64,000 nucleotides of DNA from Flavobacterium aerium (GCF_030766725.1 NZ_JARQWR010000003.1:248001-312000), one strand, 5' to 3'. Positions 8,442 to 17,790 are shown, numbered from the stretch's first letter. Notes: generated from the letters alone by a model not told the origin. Translations and numbers: made by a program.

Positions 8442-8470
8442 AAAAAGGCGATCCAAATGGATCGCCTTTT
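8442..8470 (-). terminator. terminator of the SIMPL-domain gene
   Basis: Perfect hairpin AAAAGGCGATCC / GGATCGCCTTTT with a 4-nt loop; on the minus strand it ends in a run of T. It lies 20 nt beyond the stop codon of the minus-strand gene at 8490-9176. Confidence 0.85.
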
Positions 8471-8489
8471 CTCTATTCTAGTACTGTGA

Positions 8490-9176
8490 TTAGTTCAATA
8501 AAAAACTTACCGTTACATTTCCTGTTACATCAATATCACCAACAGCTAATGTTTCTCTTGGCATACTGCTATCTCCTGCTACCATTTTCATTGAAGCATA
8601 CATTGGTCTTGGGTAGTTTGTTTGTGAGTTATCACTAATCAATACTGCTTTTCCAATTTTTTGACCTAAAGCTCCAGCGAAATCTTCTGCTTTATGTTTT
8701 GCATTCAAGATTGCTTTTTTTCTAGCTTCTGATTCTAATTGCTCAATTTTAGAAGATTTGAATTCAACTTTTTCAATTTTGTTGATTCCAGCTTCTACCA
8801 ATCCATTCATTAAAGCCTCATATTTAGATAAGTCTTTCAATTCAATGTTGATCGTTTGAGTTGCATTATAGTAATTTTTCTTTTTCTCGTAATCGTATTG
8901 TTTGTTTAAAGAAACTTGTTGAGTAAGAACATCTTCTTTTGGTAAATTCATTTTTTTGATGAATTTCACAACAGCTTCAATAGCGATATCATTTTTCTTT
9001 TTTACATCTGTAGCTTCATTTCCTGTTGTTTCAACACTCACAATAATCTGAGCATTGTCTGGAGTTACTTTGATGATACCTTCACCAGAAACTGTAATTT
9101 GCGGTACTTGTTTTAGATCTTGAGCATTAGCGAATGTCATAGTCATGGTAAATAAGATTAGGAATAATTTTTTCAT
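8490..9176 (-). CDS. SIMPL-domain (DUF541) periplasmic protein
   Basis: 228 residues from ATG 9176; longer readings would begin at a TTG inside the neighbouring rhomboid gene. Signal peptide 1-19 ending in A-N-A-Q, then one SIMPL/DUF541 domain with the typical opening V-S-G-E-G-I-I-K-V-T-P-D and alternating beta-alpha segments. The C-terminus ends in a hydrophobic strand (V-T-V-S-F-L-L-N). Family members are found in the periplasm and are linked to oxidative-stress protection, mechanism unclear. It starts about 60 nt after the rhomboid protease stop and shares its strand, so the two may be co-transcribed. Confidence 0.85.
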   Translation of the reverse strand: MKKLFLILFTMTMTFANAQDLKQVPQITVSGEGIIKVTPDNAQIIVSVETTGNEATDVKKKNDIAIEAVVKFIKKMNLPKEDVLTQQVSLNKQYDYEKKKNYYNATQTINIELKDLSKYEALMNGLVEAGINKIEKVEFKSSKIEQLESEARKKAILNAKHKAEDFAGALGQKIGKAVLISDNSQTNYPRPMYASMKMVAGDSSMPRETLAVGDIDVTGNVTVSFLLN

Positions 9177-9237
9177 AAGTGGGATTTTAAATTCTGTTAT
9201 ATAAATGTTTGAACTGGGAAATACAAAAGTTGTGCCA

Positions 9238-9879
9238 TTATAGCTTACCAGCTTTCGCGAGGATAAACAACAGGACAATAGGCAAAGCTAAAATAACAAC
9301 CATAAAGGTATTATCTGTTAACATATGGGGATTTTTAGTTAAAGTTATTAAATATCCTCCTATTGCACCACCAAAGTGGGCAGTATGTCCAATATTATCA
9401 TTCTTTGCTTTCATTCCGTAGATAGAATACAATAAATATACAATACCAAAAATATACGCCGGAATTGGAATTGGGATAAAGAATAAATAGATGCTTGATT
9501 CGGGCTGTAATAAAATAGCAGAGTACAATACTCCTGTTACTGCTCCAGAGGCTCCTACTGCTCTATAAGAATATTCGTCTTTATGAAACCATAGTGTTAA
9601 TAGGTTTCCAAAAACTAAACTTCCTATATAAATCATAATGAAAGAGAATCCACCTAAATAACTAATCACTACTGGTGCAAAGAAATAAAGCGTTAGCATA
9701 TTAAATATCAAGTGCATCATATCGACATGTAAAAATGCTGAGGATATCATTCTGATTTGTTCTCCTGCACGAATACTACCGATATGAAATTCATATTTTC
9801 TGAAAAATGACATATCGTTAAAACCTTTATAACTGATTAGTACGTTTAGGGCAATGATAATAATTAAAATAATGTCCAT
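9238..9879 (-). CDS. rhomboid-family intramembrane serine protease
   Basis: 213 residues from ATG 9879; the upstream alternative is a TTG at 9927 without support. The protein is almost wholly membrane-embedded, with six to seven hydrophobic segments. The catalytic serine is in G-A-S-G-A-V-T-G, the catalytic histidine in H-T-A-H-F-G-G-A-I-G-G, and the H-x-x-x-N oxyanion helix appears as H-L-I-F-N-M. It cleaves single-span membrane proteins within the bilayer. Substrates are unknown, and the following SIMPL-domain gene gives no clear clue. Confidence 0.88.
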   Translation of the reverse strand: MDIILIIIIALNVLISYKGFNDMSFFRKYEFHIGSIRAGEQIRMISSAFLHVDMMHLIFNMLTLYFFAPVVISYLGGFSFIMIYIGSLVFGNLLTLWFHKDEYSYRAVGASGAVTGVLYSAILLQPESSIYLFFIPIPIPAYIFGIVYLLYSIYGMKAKNDNIGHTAHFGGAIGGYLITLTKNPHMLTDNTFMVVILALPIVLLFILAKAGKL

Positions 9880-9995
9880 GGTAAAGCTTTGAATTGTTTT
9901 ATTGGTATGTAAAATTACAGAATGCAAGTGAAACTTTCAGTGCATTTAAAGAAATATCCTATCAAAAATCAAAATAGTTGCATTAGAATAAAAAG

Positions 9996-10003
9996 TATAT
10001 TTG
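9996..10003 (+). promoter_or_regulatory. -7 promoter element for the acyltransferase gene
   Basis: TATATTTG fits TAnnTTTG and lies 19 nt before ATG 10022. The nearest upstream TTG (9978-9980) is only 15 nt away, so the -33 box is less certain. Confidence 0.5.
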
Positions 10004-10021
10004 TAAAAAATTTGAATACGA

Positions 10022-10918
10022 ATGCAATTACTCGCTTATATCCTTCTCTATCCTATATTTTGGTGTATTTCTATACTTCCATTTAGACTCCTTTATATGT
10101 TATCAGATGGTATTTATATCCTCATTTATCGCATCATTGGTTATCGAAAAAGAACCGTTCGAGACAATATCGCTATGGCATTACCGAATCTTTCGATTGC
10201 AGAAAGACGCAAAATTGAAAAAGACTTTTACCATCATTTCTGTGATACTTTCTTAGAAATGATTAAAACAATGACTATAACACACGAAGAAATCAATAAA
10301 CGTTTTGTTTTCACCAATGTAGAAGCTATTGCTGAAATGGAAGCCAAACAAAAAAGCGTTTCTTTTGTCTGTGCTCATTATGCAAGTTATGAATGGTTAT
10401 TAGTAGCAAATACTAAAATGAAATTTCAGGGTTATGGAATTTATAAACGCATTCGAAATAAATACTTTGATCGTTTAGTACATAAAATAAGATCAAAGTT
10501 TAATGCAAAGCTTATTGATGCTAAGGAATCCATTCAGGTTATTAAAGAAAATCAGCAGAAAGGGATTCTAGGTTTTTATGGTTTTGTAACCGATCAATCT
10601 CCAAAATTACATCGTACTACTCATTGGGCAAATTTCATGGGTATTTATGTTCCCATTCATACAGGAGCAGAAATGTTGGCCAAAAGAATGGATATGAATG
10701 TATTATTTGTGAAAACGGAAAAAGTAAAAAGAGGACATTATCAGGCTACTTTTATTCCTGTAGAAGGTAATATTAAAGCAATTCCGAATTACGAAATTAG
10801 CGAGGCTTATTTAAAACTACTGGAGCAACAAATACATGAAGCTCCAGCTTATTATTTATGGACGCACAAGCGTTGGAAACACCGTAAGGCAGATCCTAAA
10901 GCTCAAACCACTGCTTAA
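10022..10918 (+). CDS. LpxL/HtrB-family lysophospholipid (lipid A) acyltransferase
   Basis: 298 residues. N-terminal membrane anchor (about 5-40), then the acyltransferase domain with the H-x4-E motif (A-H-Y-A-S-Y-E-W) near residue 118 and F-V-T-D-Q-S-P, plus the C-terminal Y-Y-L-W-T-H-K-R-W-K typical of late lipid A acyltransferases. It adds a secondary acyl chain to lipid A precursors at the inner membrane. The last 23 bp overlap, tail to tail, with the convergent aminotransferase gene. Confidence 0.88.
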   Translation: MQLLAYILLYPIFWCISILPFRLLYMLSDGIYILIYRIIGYRKRTVRDNIAMALPNLSIAERRKIEKDFYHHFCDTFLEMIKTMTITHEEINKRFVFTNVEAIAEMEAKQKSVSFVCAHYASYEWLLVANTKMKFQGYGIYKRIRNKYFDRLVHKIRSKFNAKLIDAKESIQVIKENQQKGILGFYGFVTDQSPKLHRTTHWANFMGIYVPIHTGAEMLAKRMDMNVLFVKTEKVKRGHYQATFIPVEGNIKAIPNYEISEAYLKLLEQQIHEAPAYYLWTHKRWKHRKADPKAQTTA

Positions 10919-12389
10919 CCATTTCTTTTTCTGTAGGCGCATAATTAATATGCACAAATTCATTCGTTACTTTATTGTAAGTGTACTCTTTTGCCCATTC
11001 CTGATGGTTTTCGGCTAAAGCTTTTATACTATCGCATACAAACTGAATTTCCTCATTTAATGTTGTTGGGTGAATTGACATTCTAATCCATCCTGGTTTT
11101 TTAATCAAATCACCTAACGTAATTTGATCTACTAATGAATGTGATGTTTCTTGATCTACATGCAATAGGAAGTGACCATAAGTTCCTGCACAACTGCATC
11201 CTCCACGGGTTTGAATACCAAAACGGTCATTCAAAATTTTCACACCTAAATTAAAATGTAAATCATTGATAAAGAAGGAAACTACTCCTAAACGATCTTG
11301 ATGTTGTGGAGCAAGAAGTATAATATTTTCTTTATCATTCAATTCAGAAAAGACAAAATCAATAATTTCATGTTCTCTCTTTAAGATATTTTCAACACCC
11401 ATTTGCTCTTTCAATTGAATCGCTAAGGCTGTTTTAATTACTTGAAGGAAACCCGGTGTTCCACCATCTTCTCTTTCTTCTATATTCTCCAGATATTTAT
11501 GTTCTCCCCAAGGATTCGTCCAGCTTACGGTTCCTCCTCCAGGACAATCTGGAATCATATTTTTATATAATTTTTTATTGAATACCAATACTCCTGAAGT
11601 TCCTGGTCCACCAAGGAATTTATGAGGAGAAAAGAATATTGCATCTAGTGAAGCTTCTGGATCTTCTGGATGCATATCAATCGCTACATAAGGTGCAGAA
11701 CAAGCAAAATCAACAAAACAAACACCATTGTGCTTGTGAATCAATTTGGCCACTTCATAATAGGGCGTTCTAATTCCTGTCACATTCGAACAGGCAGTGA
11801 TTGAAGCTATTTTTAGCGTACAATCTTTATATTGTTCCAATAGTTTTTCAAAACTTTTTAAACAAAGTAATCCTTGCTCACAGGCTGGAATTACTTCTAC
11901 ACGGGCAATCGTTTCAAGCCAAGAAGTTTGGTTTGAATGATGCTCCATGTGAGAGATAAAAACTACAGGTTTTTTTTCTTCTGGAACCTGAGTATACGCT
12001 TTTAGATTTTCAGGAACTTTCAATCCTAAAATACGTTGAAACTTATTGATTACTCCTGTCATTCCTGTACCATCTACAATTAAAACATCGTCTTCATTAC
12101 TGTTCACGTGTTTCTTAATAATGTTTCTGGCTTGGTGGTATGCCATAGTCATTGCAGTACCTGAAACTGTAGTTTCTGTATGTGTATTGGCTACAAATGG
12201 ACCAAATTGATTCATTAATTTTTCTTCAATTGGTCGATATAATCTACCGCTTGCAGTCCAATCTGTATAGATAATTTTCTTTTTCCCATAAGGTGAAACA
12301 AAATCTTGGTCTATACCGATAATATTTTTTCTAAACTGTTGAAAATAAACTTCCAATTCGGTTTGTAATATTGTATCTGCTGTGTTCAT
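10896..12389 (-). CDS. class V aminotransferase / cysteine-desulfurase-like PLP enzyme
   Basis: 497 residues from ATG 12389. The next upstream start reading, a TTG at 12410, sits inside the TAAATTTG promoter box and is rejected. The fold-type I PLP domain carries the Schiff-base lysine in S-P-H-K-F-L-G-G-P-G, an upstream H-M-E-H-H-S-N-Q motif and a D-F-A-C-S-A-P strand. A late G-G-C-S-C-A-G-T segment occupies the place of the desulfurase active-site cysteine loop. The family covers cysteine desulfurases, isopenicillin epimerase-like and kynureninase-like enzymes; the exact reaction is not settled by sequence. It is transcribed alone from its own promoter. Confidence 0.8.
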   Translation of the reverse strand: MNTADTILQTELEVYFQQFRKNIIGIDQDFVSPYGKKKIIYTDWTASGRLYRPIEEKLMNQFGPFVANTHTETTVSGTAMTMAYHQARNIIKKHVNSNEDDVLIVDGTGMTGVINKFQRILGLKVPENLKAYTQVPEEKKPVVFISHMEHHSNQTSWLETIARVEVIPACEQGLLCLKSFEKLLEQYKDCTLKIASITACSNVTGIRTPYYEVAKLIHKHNGVCFVDFACSAPYVAIDMHPEDPEASLDAIFFSPHKFLGGPGTSGVLVFNKKLYKNMIPDCPGGGTVSWTNPWGEHKYLENIEEREDGGTPGFLQVIKTALAIQLKEQMGVENILKREHEIIDFVFSELNDKENIILLAPQHQDRLGVVSFFINDLHFNLGVKILNDRFGIQTRGGCSCAGTYGHFLLHVDQETSHSLVDQITLGDLIKKPGWIRMSIHPTTLNEEIQFVCDSIKALAENHQEWAKEYTYNKVTNEFVHINYAPTEKEMVKQWFEL

Positions 12390-12407
12390 TAGGCAATATG
12401 TTTGAAG

Positions 12408-12415
12408 CAAATTTA
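12408..12415 (-). promoter_or_regulatory. -7 element for the class V aminotransferase gene
   Basis: Minus strand reads TAAATTTG, an exact TAnnTTTG match, 18 nt upstream of ATG 12389. No clear -33 TTG at the expected distance. Confidence 0.55.
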
Positions 12416-12527
12416 TGCTTTTTTATACAAATGAAAATAGTGACGGTTGTTAATTCTGATTTTGTTGTTTTTATTTAACAAAAAAAACCAAATACTGTCT
12501 CGTTGGTTCGATTAGGAATTATTGGGA

Positions 12528-13199
12528 TTATCTCCTTTTTTTAGCGCTCTTTTTTAAGAAAAGTTCCATTTCATCATTGGCTGGGATTAATTCTAAATTG
12601 GCTTGTTCCAAAAGACGATCTGTAAACAGAATCCCATTTAAATGATCGATTTCATGTTGAAATACTACGGCTGTAAAACCTTCTATCATTTCTTCTTTTT
12701 CATTCCCTGAAACATCCATATACGAAATCTTAATGGCGTAACTTCTCAATACATTATCCTGAATATCGGGAATAGACAAACAACCTTCTTTTCCTTTACG
12801 AAGAAAATCTGAATACCACGTGATTTTTGGATTGAGGTATAATTCTGCGGGTTCATCATCTTTATCAAAACGGGTTACCCAAACAACATTACGGTTGATT
12901 CCCAATTGTGGGGCTGCGATACCAATACCAGGATTTGCTGGATCATTCATCGATAAAAGCATGCGTTCACTCAATAGCTTAATCAATTCCTCATCAGGTC
13001 TAACATCAGTAGATACTGTTTTCAATACAACCAATTCCTTAGGATCTGTGACTTGTATAATATGCATCATACCGGTTCCCAATTGAATCAGTTCTTTTTC
13101 GGCTTTTGTAAATTTTTCGGCTTTAGTTTTCATCTTCTGCGCTTGGACAGTAATGGTTAATACTATAAAAATCGCGGTAGTACAAAGTCTTTTTCTCAT
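12528..13199 (-). CDS. def: peptide deformylase with an N-terminal signal peptide
   Basis: 223 residues from ATG 13199. All three deformylase motifs are present: G-I-G-I-A-A-P-Q, E-G-C-L-S (metal-binding Cys) and H-E-I-D-H (two metal-binding His and catalytic Glu). The catalytic domain is preceded by about 45 extra residues beginning with a basic then hydrophobic stretch ending in V-Q-A-Q, a convincing Sec signal peptide. Canonical deformylase removes formyl from nascent chains in the cytoplasm, so an exported form would act on something else, such as free formyl peptides. The start lies 14 nt after the glmM-type terminator, so expression may depend on read-through. Confidence 0.85.
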   Translation of the reverse strand: MRKRLCTTAIFIVLTITVQAQKMKTKAEKFTKAEKELIQLGTGMMHIIQVTDPKELVVLKTVSTDVRPDEELIKLLSERMLLSMNDPANPGIGIAAPQLGINRNVVWVTRFDKDDEPAELYLNPKITWYSDFLRKGKEGCLSIPDIQDNVLRSYAIKISYMDVSGNEKEEMIEGFTAVVFQHEIDHLNGILFTDRLLEQANLELIPANDEMELFLKKSAKKRR

Positions 13200-13212
13200 G
13201 CTATTCACTATA

Positions 13213-13242
13213 AAAAATGCCCGACAGTACACTGTCGGGCAT
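13213..13242 (-). terminator. terminator between the GlmM-type gene and the deformylase gene
   Basis: Perfect GCCCGACAG / CTGTCGGGC stem with a 4-nt loop followed on the minus strand by six T. It sits 8 nt after the upstream stop and just 14 nt before the deformylase ATG, leaving little room for a separate promoter. Confidence 0.85.
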
Positions 13243-13249
13243 CGTATCT

Positions 13250-14638
13250 TTAGATTCCTGCGATTACTTTAATCTCATCTATAATTCTCAAAGCAAGCTT
13301 ATCGGCTGCTGCTTGAGTAGAAGCTTCTGTATAAATACGGATAATAGGTTCTGTATTCGATTTTCTTAAATGAACCCATTCTTCTGCAAAATCAATCTTT
13401 ACTCCATCCACTGTTGAAATATTTTCTGATTTATATTTTGCTGTCATGGCTTCAAGAATTGCATCAACATCAATTTGAGGAGTCAATTCAATTTTATTTT
13501 TACTCATGTAATATTCTGGATAGGAAGCTCTCAAAGCAGAAACTGACATTTTTTTATTGGCCAGATGCGTTAAAAACAAAGCCACTCCTACTAATGAATC
13601 ACGTCCGTAATGTAATTCAGGATAAATAATACCTCCATTACCTTCACCTCCAATGATGGCGTTGTTCTTTTTCATTAATTCTACAACATTCACCTCTCCT
13701 ACTGCACTAGCTTCATAAGTACCATGGTGAATATTTGTCACATCGCGTAAAGCACGAGAAGATGACATATTTGAAACTGTATTCCCTGGAGTTTTACTTA
13801 AAACATAATCTGCACAAGCAACCAAAGTATATTCTTCTCCAAACATTTCTCCATCTTCAGCAATAAAAGCTAAACGGTCCACATCTGGATCAACCACAAT
13901 TCCTAAATCTGCTTTTTCTTTCACTACCAATTCAGAAATATCCGTAAGATGTTCTTTTAACGGTTCTGGATTGTGTGGAAAATGCCCATTGGGTTCACAA
14001 TATAATCGCACAACCTCAACGCCCATTTGCTCTAATAGCTTCGGAATAATAATTCCTCCCGAAGAGTTCACTCCATCTACTACAACTTTAAACTTTCCTT
14101 TTTTCACAGCTTCAATATCCACTAAAGGTAAATTCAATACCTCATCAATATGAATATCCATGTAAGCATCATTTTCTGTAACCGTGCCTAGATTGTCTAC
14201 ATCTACGAAATCAAACAATTCATTTTCGGCAATATTTAAAATTTTCGCTCCTTCTTCTCCATTTAGGAATTCTCCTTTTTCATTCAATAATTTCAAGGCA
14301 TTCCATTGTTTTGGATTATGGCTTGCCGTTAATATAATCCCACCATCTGCTTTTTCTAGCGGTACAGCTACTTCCACTGTTGGTGTGGTTGATAATCCTA
14401 AATCTACTACATCAATTCCCAATCCTACTAAAGTATTTACTACTAAATTATGAATCATTGGACCAGAAATACGGGCATCTCTACCAATAACTACTGTCAG
14501 TTTTTCTTTTTTAGCATAATCCTTTAGCCATGTTCCGTATGCTGCTGCAAACTTCACTGCATCAATTGGAGTAAGATTGTCTCCTACTTTTCCACCAATT
14601 GTTCCTCTAATTCCTGATATTGATTTTATTAATGTCAT
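13250..14638 (-). CDS. glmM: phosphoglucosamine mutase / phosphomannomutase-family hexose mutase
   Basis: 462 residues, full length for the Bacteroidota GlmM-type enzyme. The phosphoserine loop is T-A-S-H-N-P, the Mg-binding loop D-P-D-V-D-R-L, the sugar-binding loop G-G-E-G-N-G-G-I and the phosphate loop R-K-S-N-T-E-P-I-I-R-I-Y. It interconverts hexose 6-phosphate and 1-phosphate; in GlmM this is GlcN-6-P to GlcN-1-P for peptidoglycan and lipopolysaccharide. Preference for glucosamine over mannose or glucose cannot be proved from motifs alone. A strong terminator follows at 13213-13242. Confidence 0.85.
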   Translation of the reverse strand: MTLIKSISGIRGTIGGKVGDNLTPIDAVKFAAAYGTWLKDYAKKEKLTVVIGRDARISGPMIHNLVVNTLVGLGIDVVDLGLSTTPTVEVAVPLEKADGGIILTASHNPKQWNALKLLNEKGEFLNGEEGAKILNIAENELFDFVDVDNLGTVTENDAYMDIHIDEVLNLPLVDIEAVKKGKFKVVVDGVNSSGGIIIPKLLEQMGVEVVRLYCEPNGHFPHNPEPLKEHLTDISELVVKEKADLGIVVDPDVDRLAFIAEDGEMFGEEYTLVACADYVLSKTPGNTVSNMSSSRALRDVTNIHHGTYEASAVGEVNVVELMKKNNAIIGGEGNGGIIYPELHYGRDSLVGVALFLTHLANKKMSVSALRASYPEYYMSKNKIELTPQIDVDAILEAMTAKYKSENISTVDGVKIDFAEEWVHLRKSNTEPIIRIYTEASTQAAADKLALRIIDEIKVIAGI

Positions 14639-14837
14639 CTTCTAATTTTATAAAAAACAAATATACGAGTCTTTGATTAAAATTTTTCTAAATGTTAAAA
14701 AGTTAAGATTTAATTCTAAATCTAGTATTCCTTATTGCTTCCACTTTGAATTACCGGATGACTCACTATACTTTTGATGATAAAAAAACATGCTTTTTCA
14801 TTCTACATATTTAAATACTATTCCGTAATTTGTACGA

Positions 14838-15422
14838 ATGAATTTTCTAGCACATATTTATCTATCCGACAACAATCCTATGGTGGAAATTGGCAACTTT
14901 ATGGCCGATGGAATTCGAGGAAAACAACTGGATCAATTTGATCCGGAAATTCAAAAAGGTATTATACTCCACCGTGCGATTGACACTTTCACGGATGCAC
15001 ATCCTCTTTTTAGGCAAAGTACAAAGCGGTTGCATGCTAATTACGGTCATTATTCGGGAGTAATTATTGATGTATTTTACGATCATTTTTTAGCCAAAAA
15101 TTGGTCGAATTATTCCAATATACCTTTGCAAAATTTTGCAGCAAAATTTTACCGTACACTGGATGATCATTATCCTATTCTTACAGCAAAAACACAAAAT
15201 TTATTGCCGTATATGAAACAGGAAAATTGGCTTTATATTTACCATACTGTAGATGGTCTCAAACATATTTTAACGCAAATGGATTCGAGAACAAAAAACA
15301 CATCCAAAATGCGTTTTGCTACTACCGAATTAGTTGAATTCTACGATGATTTTGAAAAAGAATTTACTGAATTCTTCGAAGAATTACGCGCTCATACTCT
15401 TGAAAAATTTAATACTTTATGA
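14838..15422 (+). CDS. acyl carrier protein phosphodiesterase-like protein (AcpH/DUF479)
   Basis: 194 residues. The N-terminus M-N-F-L-A-H-I-Y-L-S and the motifs G-N-F-M-A-D, H-R-A-I-D-T-F-T-D and D-V-F-Y-D-H-F-L-A are characteristic of AcpH, an HD-like metal hydrolase that removes phosphopantetheine from acyl carrier protein. Length matches the family. The stop codon overlaps the ATG of the next gene by 4 nt (ATGA), so translation of the transpeptidase is probably coupled. Confidence 0.85.
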   Translation: MNFLAHIYLSDNNPMVEIGNFMADGIRGKQLDQFDPEIQKGIILHRAIDTFTDAHPLFRQSTKRLHANYGHYSGVIIDVFYDHFLAKNWSNYSNIPLQNFAAKFYRTLDDHYPILTAKTQNLLPYMKQENWLYIYHTVDGLKHILTQMDSRTKNTSKMRFATTELVEFYDDFEKEFTEFFEELRAHTLEKFNTL

Positions 15423-17107
15423 AAAACATTACCCCCGTACTCCTCCTTTTCTTATTCATCGCCTGTAAAACAGAGAGACAAACTGTACAACCTACTGGTT
15501 TAGTAACCGATCATGTTATTGTAGTTTCCGCTCGTGAAGAAGCCTCCGCTATCGGAGCAGAAATTATGCGCAAAGGCGGAAATGCTTATGATGCCATGAT
15601 AGGAACCGAATTGGCCTTGGCCGTTGCATATCCAAGTGCTGGAAATCTTGGTGGTGGTGGATTTATGGTGTACCGCAAAGCAAATGGTGAAATTGGTTCT
15701 TTGGACTATAGAGAAAAAGCTCCTTTGGCAGCTTCAGCAAAAATGTTCCAAGACGAGAACGGAAATATTATTCCGGGCAAAAGTACAGAAACTGCATTTG
15801 CTGTTGGAATTCCTGGTACCATTGCAGGATTGTTTGAAGTTCACAAAAAACTAGGTTCTCTTCCTATAGAAGAAATTTTAAAACCAGTAATTGCTTTAGC
15901 AGAGCGTGGTGTTATTGTTACAAAAGATCAGGAAAAGAGCTTGGCTACTTATCATGATGTTTTCGTTAAAGCCAATGGCCCTTCTTCTTTGTTTTCTCAA
16001 ACTTTCAAAAAAAATGATACTATAAAATATCCTGCCTTAGCACAAACCTTAAAAAGGATTGTACAAAATGGTAAAAAAGAATTTTATGAAGGAGAAACCG
16101 CTCAAAAATTTGTAAATTATGTGAAGACTAAAGGTGGTATTATCACACTAGACGACATGAAGCAATACGAAGCAAAATGGCGTAATCCTATCACTTTCAA
16201 TTATAAGGAATTAAAAATTATTTCGATGCCACCTCCAAGTAGTGGAGGAATTACTATGGCTCAGATTTTTCAAATGATTGAAACATATGATATCGGAATT
16301 ACTGGACATAATTCTACTAAAACCATTCAGGTAATTACAGAAGCGGAACGTAGAGCGTATGCCGATCGTAATTATTTTTTGGGTGATCCAGATTTTGTAA
16401 AAAATCCAACAAACGAATTGATGGATCGTAATTATCTAAAGAACCGTATGAATAATTTCTCTTTTGAGAAAGCTACTTTATCTTCCGATATTGCGCATGG
16501 TGTCATTCAATTTCACGAAAGTAAAGAAACTACACATTACTCGATTGTTGATAAAGATGGTAATGCTGTAGCAGTGACCACTACTTTAAATGATAATTAT
16601 GGTTGTAAATTATATTGTGATGAATTAGGGTTTTTCCTAAATAATGAAATGGATGATTTCAGTGCCAAACCAGGCATCCCTAATCTATATGGTTTAATTG
16701 GTGCCAAAGCCAACAGCATAGCACCAGGAAAAAGAATGTTGAGTTCTATGACTCCTACTATTGTAGAAAAGCATGGACAATTATATATGGTTGTGGGAAC
16801 ACCGGGTGGTTCTACGATTATCACTTCCGTTTTACAAACAATTCTGAATGTATATGAATTCAATATGAGCATGCAGGAAGCTGTTGATGCTCCTCGTTTC
16901 CATCACCAATGGTTACCAGATGAAGTAACCTTTGAACCGAATGGTTTTGATGCGAAAACATTAAATGAGCTGAAACAAAAAGGGTATAACATCAATGAAA
17001 AAGACAATCCTATCATTGGTAAAGTGGATGCTATTTTGGTTTTACCGAATAAAAAACTGGAAGGTGGCGCCGATAAAAGAGGTGATGATAAAGCAGTAGG
17101 ATTCTAA
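15419..17107 (+). CDS. ggt: gamma-glutamyltranspeptidase, lipoprotein
   Basis: 562 residues. A lipoprotein signal (L-F-L-F-I-A-C) is followed by the Ntn-hydrolase precursor. The large-subunit part has N-L-G-G-G-G-F-M-V and the gamma-glutamyl-binding S-L-D-Y-R-E-K-A-P. The self-cleavage site and nucleophilic Thr are in A-V-A-V-T-T-T-L-N-D-N-Y-G. The small subunit has M-L-S-S-M-T-P-T and G-T-P-G-G-S. It autoprocesses and then hydrolyses or transfers gamma-glutamyl groups of glutathione in the periplasm. Overlaps the AcpH-like gene by 4 nt. Confidence 0.92.
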   Translation: MKNITPVLLLFLFIACKTERQTVQPTGLVTDHVIVVSAREEASAIGAEIMRKGGNAYDAMIGTELALAVAYPSAGNLGGGGFMVYRKANGEIGSLDYREKAPLAASAKMFQDENGNIIPGKSTETAFAVGIPGTIAGLFEVHKKLGSLPIEEILKPVIALAERGVIVTKDQEKSLATYHDVFVKANGPSSLFSQTFKKNDTIKYPALAQTLKRIVQNGKKEFYEGETAQKFVNYVKTKGGIITLDDMKQYEAKWRNPITFNYKELKIISMPPPSSGGITMAQIFQMIETYDIGITGHNSTKTIQVITEAERRAYADRNYFLGDPDFVKNPTNELMDRNYLKNRMNNFSFEKATLSSDIAHGVIQFHESKETTHYSIVDKDGNAVAVTTTLNDNYGCKLYCDELGFFLNNEMDDFSAKPGIPNLYGLIGAKANSIAPGKRMLSSMTPTIVEKHGQLYMVVGTPGGSTIITSVLQTILNVYEFNMSMQEAVDAPRFHHQWLPDEVTFEPNGFDAKTLNELKQKGYNINEKDNPIIGKVDAILVLPNKKLEGGADKRGDDKAVGF

Positions 17108-17118
17108 ATAGAACTTCG

Positions 17119-17787
17119 ATGGGATTCTGTAGTGATTTAAAACTTGCCTTTCAGCAAAATGCTTCTGAAGCGAATGCCATTCCAATGGCAAATTACATGA
17201 AAAATCGTTTTGCTTTTTATGGTATTAAATCGGAACAACGCAAAGCTTTATTGAAAGCCATTTGGAAAGAGCATTCAAAAGAAATCAATGAAAATCCATG
17301 GGGAATTGCCCTTGCTTTATTCCAGAACAAAGAGCGAGAATGCCATTATTGTGCTGTAGAAATCATTAGTAAAACGCTAAAGAATAAATACCAGAAGAAA
17401 GACATTGGTAACATTGAAATTCTAATTACACACAATTCATGGTGGGATACAGTTGATGCTACTGCCAAGGATATTCTCGGTAATTATTTAATGTTGTATC
17501 CCGAAGAAGTTTCTACGGTGATAGAGCGGTTCTCGAATCATACCAATATGTGGCTGAATCGATCGGCTATCTTATTTCAATTGGGTTACAAAGAACATAC
17601 AAATCCAGCGTTGCTATTTTCCGAATGTATGAAACATGCTAGTTCAAACGAGTTTTTCATTCAAAAAGCAATAGGTTGGGCACTGAGAGAATATGCTAAA
17701 AAAAATTCCAAGGCTGTCTTAGATTTTGTCGATTCTACGCCATTAAAACCTTTAAGCAAAAGGGAAGCTTTAAAACATTTTAAATAA
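17119..17787 (+). CDS. DNA alkylation repair protein (AlkD-like HEAT-repeat glycosylase)
   Basis: 222 residues, all-helical. It shows the AlkD family signatures F-Y-G-I-K-S-E-Q-R, N-S-W-W-D-T-V-D (with the catalytic-region Trp and Asp), and M-W-L-N-R-S-A-I-L-F-Q. AlkD enzymes excise positively charged alkylated bases such as 3- and 7-alkylpurines without base flipping. The gene starts 11 nt after ggt and ends at a palindromic bidirectional terminator. Confidence 0.88.
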   Translation: MGFCSDLKLAFQQNASEANAIPMANYMKNRFAFYGIKSEQRKALLKAIWKEHSKEINENPWGIALALFQNKERECHYCAVEIISKTLKNKYQKKDIGNIEILITHNSWWDTVDATAKDILGNYLMLYPEEVSTVIERFSNHTNMWLNRSAILFQLGYKEHTNPALLFSECMKHASSNEFFIQKAIGWALREYAKKNSKAVLDFVDSTPLKPLSKREALKHFK

Positions 17788-17790
17788 AAA

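Noticed and set aside
13200..13232. GTG start extending the deformylase
   Set aside because: It lies in the terminator hairpin and displaces a good signal peptide start at 13199.
13414..14453. Open frames on the plus strand opposite the GlmM-type gene
   Set aside because: Low-complexity translations antisense to a well-conserved enzyme; no start context or family features.
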